Origin: Chara braunii
Taxonomy: Eukaryota > Streptophyta > Charophyceae > Charales > Characeae
NCBI GenBank assembly: GCA_003427395.1
Contig: BFEA01000312.1
Coordinates: 45,257-72,361, forward strand
Direction: 5' to 3'
DNA length: 27,105 bases
Shown: piece by piece, positions 21,061 through 27,105 of the stretch
Numbering within the stretch: the stretch's first letter is position 1
Layout: each line of letters starts with the position of its first letter
The notes under the pieces: model-generated
The model's input: the letters and a program-made list of their open reading frames with translations, nothing else
Databases searched by the model: none
Told to the model about the DNA's origin: nothing
Made by a program: the position numbers and the translations under genes

Positions 21061-21207
21061 TTCATGAGCGCGCATCTTCGTGATCGAATGATCATGATTA
21101 CGCGATCATGACTGCTCTTGAGCAATTGTCCGGGCACGTTTTTCATGAACACGCATGTTCATGATCAAACGGTCATGATCACGCGATCACGACTGTTCTT
21201 GAGCAAC
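21061..21207 (+). repeat. Two 81-bp units rich in GATCATGA palindromes
   Basis: TTCATGA starts units at 21061 and 21142. Both share CGCAT-TTC-TGATC, GTCATGAT or ATCATGAT, ACGCGATCA-GACTG, and CTTGAGCAA in order. The units carry ATGATCAT-type palindromes, so each can fold. Confidence 0.75.
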
Positions 21208-21311
21208 GATTGGTACGTTCATTGTCGTGTTGCGACGTCGATGGAGAACGAGGTTGTCGTCGGCTGTAGGTCAGCACCAGGCGGAAAACGATGGCCTAGT
21301 TGCACACTGTG

Positions 21312-21400
21312 GTTGATGTGGAACTAGGTTCTCACCCTCGTCTGCCACGTGGGCCGCAGGGCGCTGTTCGCGGCTGGACAAGAACCTCGTGCCGCGTCAC
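21312..21400. repeat. Diverged relative of the 23-bp inverted repeat
   Basis: GATGTGGAACTAGGTTCT (about 21315-21332) and AGAACCTCGTGCCGCGTC (about 21382-21399) pair imperfectly and resemble the arms of the perfect repeat at 21458-21546. Confidence 0.5.
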
Positions 21401-21457
21401 CGACATTGCACGATAACGGCCACAGCTTCCGGAGCTGTGTTCGTTGTCGTGAAATAT

Positions 21458-21546
21458 GGTCGATGCGGAACGAGGTTCTCCAGGTGTGAAGGGTGCGCTG
21501 CGGTCCACGTCACAGACCGCGGCGAGAACCTCGTTCCGCATCGACC
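21458..21546. repeat. Perfect 23-bp inverted repeat with a nested hairpin
   Basis: Positions 21458-21480 (GGTCGATGCGG ... GGTTCTC) are the exact inverse complement of 21524-21546, separated by 43 bp. Inside the loop GCGGTC and GACCGC form another stem. The shape suits a MITE-like element, a cruciform or a small-RNA precursor; no target-site duplication is evident. Confidence 0.85.
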
Positions 21547-21863
21547 AGAACGTGCAACTGGGCCATCGATTTCCGCCTTCTTCTTGCATCCGCCACAGTC
21601 AAGCATCTGGCCGCGAGTGCGACACGTCCGACTTCTCTTCAACAACTGTCCATTGCGGCACCTGTGATCGCGGGTGCGCCACTTGTGCGCTCAAGCGTGT
21701 CCCGCAGTGTAGTCTTGACCGCACGGTTGGCATAAAAGCCCAGCAAGCACGGTGAAGCGTGTGATCGCGCGCACGAAACGTGTGCCTTTTCACTAGCAAC
21801 TGTCCTGGCGGTGATTGTCATGGTCCACCGGGATCCGATCTTGCACGTGTGCCTTCTCATAAG

Positions 21864-22162
21864 CACATGAAGTTCGGATATCGGCGGACTAGCATGACTG
21901 CAAGCCATTCATGTTGAATTGTGAAGGTCGCAGCCGTGAACATGAAGTGCGGATCCCGACGGACTTGCAGTTCGGCCACATATTCGAAACGCGCGCAGTG
22001 CACAAATGACTCAGAGCAGTTTGTGTACCGTGCGCGTTTTGAATCAATGCCCCAACCGCAAGTCCGCCGGGATCCGCACTTCATGTTCACGACCTCGACC
22101 TTCACGATTCAACAAGAATGTTTTGCAGTCATGGTATTCCGCCGGCATCCGAACTTCATGTG
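21864..22162. repeat. Foldback element with two 143-bp arms
   Basis: Positions 21864-22006 and 22020-22162 are inverse complements along 143 bp with scattered substitutions and no net length difference, around a 13-nt loop (TGACTCAGAGCAG). Each arm contains two copies of the hairpin motif. Both strands therefore encode near-identical spurious peptides (for example VRRDPHFMFT). No transposase lies in it; it looks like a non-autonomous foldback or MITE. Confidence 0.85.
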
Positions 22163-22690
22163 CATGGGTCTGGTTACACATTTCCTACCACTCCAGTCTA
22201 GGACGCTGGTGACCCCGGCGGACTTGCGGTTCGGCCACTTATTCGAAACGCACGCAGTGCACAAACGACTCAGAGCAGTTTGTGTACCGTGCGCGTTTCG
22301 AATCAATGCCCCAACCACAAGTCCGCCGGGATCCGCACTTCATGTTCACGACCTCGACCTTCAGGATTCAACAAGAATGCCTTGCAGTCATGGTGGTCCG
22401 CCGGCATCCGAACTTCATGTGCATGGGTCTGGTTACACATTTCGTGCCACTCCAGTCTAGGACGCTAGTGACCCCGGCGGACTTGCGGTTCGACCACTTA
22501 TTCGAAATGCGCGCAGTGCACAAACGACTCGGATCAGTTTGTGTACCGTCCGCGTTTCGAATCAATGCCCCAACCGCAAGTCCGCCGGGATCCGCACTTC
22601 ATGTTCACGACCTCGATCTTCACGATTCAACTAGAATGCCTTGCAGTCATGGTAGTCCGTCGGCATCCGAACTTCATGTGGCATGACTGC
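22163..22690 (+). repeat. Two further tandem copies of the foldback core, 260-bp period
   Basis: ACTTGC-GTTCGGCCAC begins the core at 21961, 22221 and 22480 (spacings 260 and 259). The second and third copies keep the full right arm, the loop and about 50 bp of the left arm; the outer left arm is replaced by CTCCAGTCTAGGACGCT-GTGACC. This sequential structure points to tandem duplication after insertion. Confidence 0.85.
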
Positions 22691-23401
22691 TCGCTTTTCG
22701 GACTTGCAGTTGGCCTTAATTACCGAGATCCAAGGTTTCACAAAGCTCGGATCCCGGCGGACTTCAGGTGATGCGTACCGACAAATCCATCGACTCGGAA
22801 GACCCCGATTCGGGAACATCAAATGTGTTGTCATTGCCAACAACATTTATGGCGAGCCTCGTTGATTTCCCACTTCAACCCTGCAAGCCCCAATAATCAA
22901 CGGTTGCCCCGCAGGGAAGTCGCTTTGGAAAAATAACACTCCTGCAACATCACGGTCCAACAGTCGTTACTGGGGACTCGAAGCAAAAAAAATCGGTCGT
23001 CATCGACCACTCTAAACCCTGCCCGCCAATACTGTCCTTCCGCCCATCTGGACCGAAGTTCACCGGCATCCTGACTTCCGCATCCACGGTAGTCGGCTCC
23101 GCGCCGCAGCCCCGCTGTTCCACTGCTCGGCCAGGAGGTGCAGGCACCGAAATGACCTGAATCCTGCTGCCACGACGGGGAGAATCGCGGCTTGGCATGC
23201 CGTTCAGGGGGTGGCTGAATCGGGTTTTGTGGAGATTGTTGAAGGAGCCTATAACCTTGTTCTTTTCTAATCGTGCATGATTGTTGAATGGCCTCCCGAC
23301 AGTGCACTGTTCGCGATCCCGGAACACAGATCACTGACAGGATCGGATCCTGGTGAACTTTGAGGATCGTGCATGTCGTGGCCATTCGGGAGATCCGCCA
23401 T
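22691..23401. other. End of the hairpin-motif field; no firm gene
   Basis: Holds a reverse hairpin motif near 22750 and a last forward copy near 23055 (AAGTTCACCGGCATCCTGACTT). Minus-strand ORFs 22897-23586 and 22950-23327 overlap in different frames, and neither shows a motif. Confidence 0.35.
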
Positions 23402-23677
23402 CTATTTGCCTCGGTTGACGCACGACCGTCGCGAGGACTGCGGAAGTAGACATTGCCAGCGCACGTGTGTGCGTTGTCGATTTGCAGAATGGGGGCTCTT
23501 GGGGGATGCATGAGAGGCATTTCCAGCACACGACCTCGGCTTGTCGCTGGAGTTAATCGGGGTTTGTAGGGGGTCACTTGTGACACCTGAAACCATAATT
23601 TTCATTTTTGCAACGACCTGAACGAAATTGCCGGCTCGTCCTTCATCTATCTCTTCTGACACAAACCCGTCGACCTG
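23402..23677 (-). pseudogene. Possible exon of an unknown gene, one in-frame TAG
   Basis: After an acceptor-like CTGTTACAG the minus strand reads VDGFVSEEIDEGRAGNFVQ and continues about 90 codons to TAG at 23402-23404. The same frame then resumes with MADLPNGHDMHDPQSSPG and runs to TAG near 23270. Acidic, balanced composition suggests real coding ancestry, but a long ORF in another frame of the same strand (22897-23586) competes. No domain is recognised. Confidence 0.25.
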
Positions 23678-23819
23678 TAACAGTTCGAGACGCTGTTGTG
23701 GTCATTCGTGTGCCTCGCCTGCGAAGAACACGAGTTTCGAAGCCTCGTGGACTGCCGAGGCTTGCAGCGCCACCCCACGTCACTATCGGACCCGTGCGCG
23801 GATCTGCGCACTATGTTAT

Positions 23820-23820
<1 letters not shown>

Positions 23821-23879
<59 letters not shown>
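23821..23879. repeat. G59 homopolymer
   Basis: Fifty-nine consecutive G on the plus strand. A homopolymer this long is unusual and is a classic place for assembly or sequencing artefact. Read on the minus strand it is a C run about 120 bp past the end of structured repeat copy C. Confidence 0.9.
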
Positions 23880-23997
23880 CGAGGGTTGCTAAAACGTGTC
23901 AATCTTGCCACACGTCACACAGCGCCTTAAATTCAGAGAATCGAAATACTATCAAAATCGAGACTCGCATAGTCCATACTGTGTCAGACCCATAACT

Positions 23998-24395
23998 AAA
24001 TGCCAGGGAAATCCTTTGGTCGTCCAACGCTAGACGGCGTACAAATGTCGCGCGGACACAACCTTCCTCATAACGACTAGCCATGCATGAGTACGCAAGC
24101 AGTCGTGGTAATGGCGTACTGTGTACTGCCCATACTCGCGTGGCCCTCGATGGTTTCGAGGGACCCGTTCGACACTCAAGTGTCGGCTGACACGCGCCTT
24201 GAGGGACTAACCTCTCGACGCTAGACAATCGCTAAGGCGGTTGAGGGACCTACCCTCTTCAGCAACCTGCGGTGATGTGTGGTAGGCGGGCCAAGGCCCT
24301 TTGTTGCAGTTGGGTTCCATTATTGGAGCCCTGTCAACAGGTCAAGGGGTTTGACTTTGGCAGCTGCTACGGACTTTAACATCCAACTCATGAAA
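23998..24395 (-). repeat. Structured repeat unit, copy C
   Basis: Inverted relative of 11618-11965. Stems are kept or improved: CGACAC-TTGA-GTGTCG (24170-24185) and CCCTCGA-AACCA-TCGAGGG, which is fully paired here but has one mismatch in copy B. It carries about 40 bp more than B around the pyrimidine-rich segment after the GTCAA stem. Confidence 0.75.
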
Positions 24396-24631
24396 TCATA
24401 AAAAGCACAAGGTGGAAGGGGATCCCCCTTCTCTATCGATACGATTCTTGTCGCCGGAGTCGAGACAAGAAATATTAAGATGCCCTTTGGCACAAAAAAT
24501 CAACCCAGTCGACAGATTCGAATCTCTAGCAAGGCCGGATGTCGGCGCACTTCGCATTTCGCATTTTGCCAGATCGTCCTTGCCACCCCGTTGCGTTTTC
24601 GCGCCTTCCTCGTGCAGCATCGCGAATTTAA

Positions 24632-24652
24632 GGGGGGGGGGGGGGGGGGGGG
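24632..24652. repeat. G21 homopolymer
   Basis: Twenty-one consecutive G about 50 bp ahead of the transposase-like exon. Confidence 0.9.
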
Positions 24653-24706
24653 TTGAAAGACATGTTCTTAGTGTTCGGGCTTACACTTTGCTCCGGTGTT
24701 TTGCAG

Positions 24707-25718
24707 GGTGTGGAGACTACACGAGCGTGAAAATCGTCCGTGGCACCGACGGCTACATGAAGGCAGAAAGGACGGTTCAAGGAACGACCGCATGAACCTA
24801 GCTATGGACGCCGAACAGGCCATCGGCTTGCATTTTCACCTGGAAGACCTGCAGTTGTCCTCGACGAGCTCTTCCGACAGTTCGCCGTTCCAACAAATCA
24901 CTGCCTCGTTTACCAGAAAACATAGTCGCGCTTTTCGTGAGAGCTTTGGGGGTTGCATCCATTTACCTGGGGCTTTGGGCACATTGTTCGCAGGCGAAGA
25001 TCCATCTGCCTCCCGAAACGAGTTCCACGTTTCTGGCGAGGAGCGCCCCGCAACTTTCGCGGACAACTGTTGTGTGCCGATGGCTACTTTGTTCACAACC
25101 TCTGACACCGGAACCGAGAAGGTGGTGGGCACTGATTACTCATCCGGGCAACAATCCTCTTCCAGTGAGTCATTACAGCAACCTAACCACAACGGTAGAA
25201 AGTTGGTTGCCAGCGACTATTCTTCAGAGGAGTTGTCCACTGCGCGGGCAAGTCCAACACAAGTGCAATCTCGTGATGCCATTCATGTTGAGAGTCAGTC
25301 TGGGTCTGAAGCGTCTGGCAGGACCGGTAAAGAACAAATGACAATACTACAAATTTTGCCTGCGCCTCTGCCGGGGGAGAGAAGACTGTATAGCATGGCG
25401 AATAGGAATGCTAGGAAGGTAGAGCAGTACAAAAGAGCGAAAGACATGCTGTCCGAAAAGAAACTGCTAATGGTACGCGGCATGGCATGTTGCAAGGCTC
25501 GCTGTTGTTACAACGTGTCACCGGAGGAAGTCCGAAAGGTTCGACAAGGATTTTACAGTTAAAGGGCTGAACAGCGAGCAGATTGGTGGATGAAAAGCCT
25601 TAAAGATTTCACGCCGAATGAAGGTGAACAGAAACGTGTCCGTCCTGTAGAGCTGGACCGTCACATGTGCGTCAAGGCGTACCGCAATGTTCTCGGTGTC
25701 TCTCGCGGTGCTACAGGA
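24707..25718 (+). pseudogene. N-terminal part of a transposase-like protein, stop-interrupted and cut by a LINE
   Basis: An acceptor-like GTGTTTTGCAG (ending 24706) precedes an open frame; the first likely Met is at 24792 (MNLAMDAEQAIG). The frame reads a Ser-rich low-complexity region with two DYSS repeats (TDYSSGQQ and SDYSSEEL), then a basic helix, then MACCKARCCYNVSPEEVRKV and RQGFYS before TAA at 25560-25562. In the same frame follow RAEQRADWWMKSLKDF and CVKAYRNVLGVSRG, ending near 25718. The CC-x3-C start, the charged helix, the WW-MKSL and the CVKAYRNVLGVSR block match from memory the N-terminal region of a class of eukaryotic DDE transposase-like proteins whose catalytic domain lies further on. 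That catalytic part is absent because LINE sequence begins here. The family name is uncertain. Confidence 0.45.
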
Positions 25719-27074
25719 TAAGGAGGCTTACATAGCATACCTGGCGGGGATCTCCATTGCAGATCTCCCCTTCGACCCGGAGGAGTGGCAGTGGCCCCCC
25801 GCGGGCAGAGCCCCAAAGACACAGAATGTGAAGCTCTTCAGCCTGACAGTGAAGGCCACCTATCGCTTATTGCGCCCTAAGGTGAACTTGAAGGATATCG
25901 TGAAAACCCGGTGGAGATCCCATCTGAATGTTGGGGATGATGTCATCCGCCCCATTCGGTGGTTCTCCCTCACAAGAGCCAAACCAGCGAAGCTAGCCTC
26001 ACTGCAGTGGCAGATAGAGCACCGTTGCCTCCCCACCAATGACTGGCTAATAGACCGCACCTACCTGGAACAAAAAGGAATGGCACTCCCCTGGTGCAAA
26101 TCGTGTCACGCAGCATTCCCCACCCGAAAGATCCCGGAAACCATAGAACACATTTTTTTGCAATGTCCGGGATCTGTTCTCACATGGCGATGGTGGGATA
26201 GGATTTGGAGGCTGCTGGACACCGGCACAACCTGGCCATGGGACTGGAGGACAATCCTGTGTGAGACACAGACCTCTCCTGCGGCTAGTAACTTTGACGA
26301 GAACATGTTTGAAGTAGGTAGAAGAGCGGTAATGTGGGCAATCTGGAGGAGACGTTGCATATATGTCATGGAGGGAGTCTGCATAGCAGGGGAAGAAATG
26401 ACAGACATGATCAAACAATTCATACATCAAGAACTTATGACACAATGGCAGAGGGGCAAAAGTTTGATGGATCTAAGCGAAACAAAGAAGGAAATAGAAC
26501 AAAAAATCCGACAATTTTCGGGGGATTGGCTGGGCGGTGGGGATGGAGGCCGAATCGCTTTCATCAAGTGGGATGGAGGCCAAACTCGGAGAAAGGAAGC
26601 AGGCAGCCTCGACTACAACCGGGAGATGATCATTAAAGAATATCAGATCGGTTTTAGAAAATGGACAACTGTGGACCAAGGGATCCCGTTACGGCCACCG
26701 TCGGATTTTCCCGACCCCTTTCCGCCCCACCGGTTGGCGGTACTGGACATGCAATGGTACGGGGCGGGGTAAACAGGCTTGATGAATGCTGGGGCGCCAG
26801 CATTAGGCCCTTTCTCGGACCAGGGAACAAAGGAACAAGTTGGCAGTGGCATATATCTGGCGCCTACAGTAGGGCCAAGAGGTTCTCGTCCCGATACAAC
26901 CCCTCAGTTAAGCCTCCCGACTTCAGAGCCATCGATGTTGGCAGCCTGCATTTTCGCTAGGTACAGGGGACGCTTGCAAGGGAAGTGACAGTTCAGACAG
27001 TTCAGACTGGATGAGGGCACGGAGGAACTTGTGAATTACAGTAGTATCTGGCGCCAGTTCTGAGGTGTAGAGGT

Positions 27075-27075
<1 letters not shown>
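25710..27075 (+). mobile_element. 5'-truncated non-LTR retrotransposon (LINE)
   Basis: Contains only the C-terminal end of a LINE ORF2-type protein and its 3' region. The reverse transcriptase and endonuclease domains are missing, as expected for 5' truncation during target-primed reverse transcription. The left junction lies between 25705 and 25720, where transposase-like sequence stops in mid-domain. The right end is a C30 run at the window edge, so the target-site duplication cannot be seen. Confidence 0.7.
25711..26988 (+). pseudogene. LINE ORF2 C-terminus with zf-RVT zinc-binding domain
   Basis: The frame is open from 25687 to TAA at 26770-26772. Its first codons come from the interrupted host sequence; LINE-like sequence starts about LQDKEAYIAYLAGISI. 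The zf-RVT signature is clear: RAKPAKLASLQWQIEHRCLP, then a C-x2-C (WCKSC), then ETIEHIFLQC and WRWWDRIW. Counted from the ATG at 25687, the zinc ligands are C137, C140, H155 and C160. This domain follows the reverse transcriptase in plant-type LINEs. About 200 further residues are charged and helical. After the TAA the same frame continues with NAGAPALGPFSDQGTKEQ to TGA at 26986-26988, so the TAA may be premature. No fused RNase H is seen. Confidence 0.75.

Positions 27076-27105
<30 letters not shown>
27076..27105. repeat. C30 homopolymer at the window edge
   Basis: At least thirty C, running off the window. It could be the LINE tail, a microsatellite or a contig-end artefact. Confidence 0.9.

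Larger units (their letters stand above)
13514..23075. repeat. Dispersed 22-nt hairpin motif family, about 30 copies
   Basis: The consensus is AAGTTCG, an 8-nt loop CCGGGATC (or CCGGCATC), then CGAACTT, so each copy is a 7-bp inverted repeat. Good copies: 13514-13535, 14514-14535, 14874-14894, 16859-16880, 17197-17218, 17524-17545, 17946-17967, 22060-22081. Reverse-orientation copies (loop reads GATGCCGG or similar): 13677-13698, 17608-17628, about 21870 and 21944. A second flavour has AAGTCCG/CGCACTT arms (mainly 21940-22680). Several copies share longer flanks: a GAGAGAGA run or GTGCGAGA after the motif, GTGGAAAA before it, or TTCTGCTGTCCGGTTT after it. The motif makes recurring peptides in all frames that should not be taken as genes. 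Copies end near 23050. Confidence 0.85.

Noticed and set aside
21921-22460. 179-codon ORF with repeated VRRDPHFMFT peptides
   Set aside because: It lies on the foldback element. The reverse strand encodes the same peptides, so it is a palindrome effect.
23608-23930. Poly-Gly proteins around the G59 run
   Set aside because: Translation of a homopolymer in three frames; no gene.

Overview
This window looks like a nuclear contig from a large, repeat-rich eukaryotic genome. There are no bacterial operons or ribosome-binding sites. It carries a U6 snRNA-like sequence, a LINE fragment, a DNA-transposase fragment, foldback repeats and long ORF-poor stretches. The repeat and protein-family flavour recalls charophyte algae such as Chara. 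That is recognition from memory, not something the sequence proves. Most ORFs longer than 60 codons here are shadows of repeats, and I left them out.

Layout. 1-3500 (minus): remains of one long gene, entering from beyond the left edge, with a basic N-terminus, a ParB-like segment and a DNA N6/N4-methyltransferase-like domain. One reading frame holds for about 3 kb but is cut by six in-frame stops and two probable 1-base losses. 3501-4640: no gene, with a strong hairpin and a T-rich tract. 4643-4747 (plus): U6-like snRNA ending in T8. 4748-8540: no convincing gene, with a GA microsatellite, an A tract and an inverted repeat. 8546-9760: about 15 related hairpins, the last seven tandem at 62-64 bp, with stems whose sequences change while pairing is kept. 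9780-12340: ORF-poor DNA packed with hairpins, containing a unit whose relative lies inverted at 23998-24395. 12339-13151 (minus): unknown protein remnant with one in-frame TAG. 13514-23075: a field of about 30 copies of a 22-nt hairpin motif (AAGTTCG, 8-nt loop, CGAACTT and variants) in either orientation. It includes a 138-bp tandem duplication, an unknown three-frame pseudogene (15602-16573, minus), a perfect 23-bp inverted repeat and a foldback element with two 143-bp arms, part of which is repeated at a 260-bp period. 23402-23677 (minus): possible exon. 24707-25718 (plus): N-terminal part of a transposase-like gene. 25710-27075 (plus): 5'-truncated LINE inserted into it, ending in C30 at the window edge.

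Reading the whole: this is mainly a graveyard of selfish elements. Every coding remnant is broken. Nine in-frame stops in four loci can all be explained by one C-to-T change in CAA, CAG or CGA, which fits decay of methylated, silenced DNA. The parts that look constrained are RNA- or DNA-structural: the covarying hairpin array, the hairpin-packed 9.8-12.3 kb stretch with its diverged relatives, and the foldback and hairpin motif family. The ParB-like plus methyltransferase-like protein and the structured non-coding locus are the best candidates for something undescribed.
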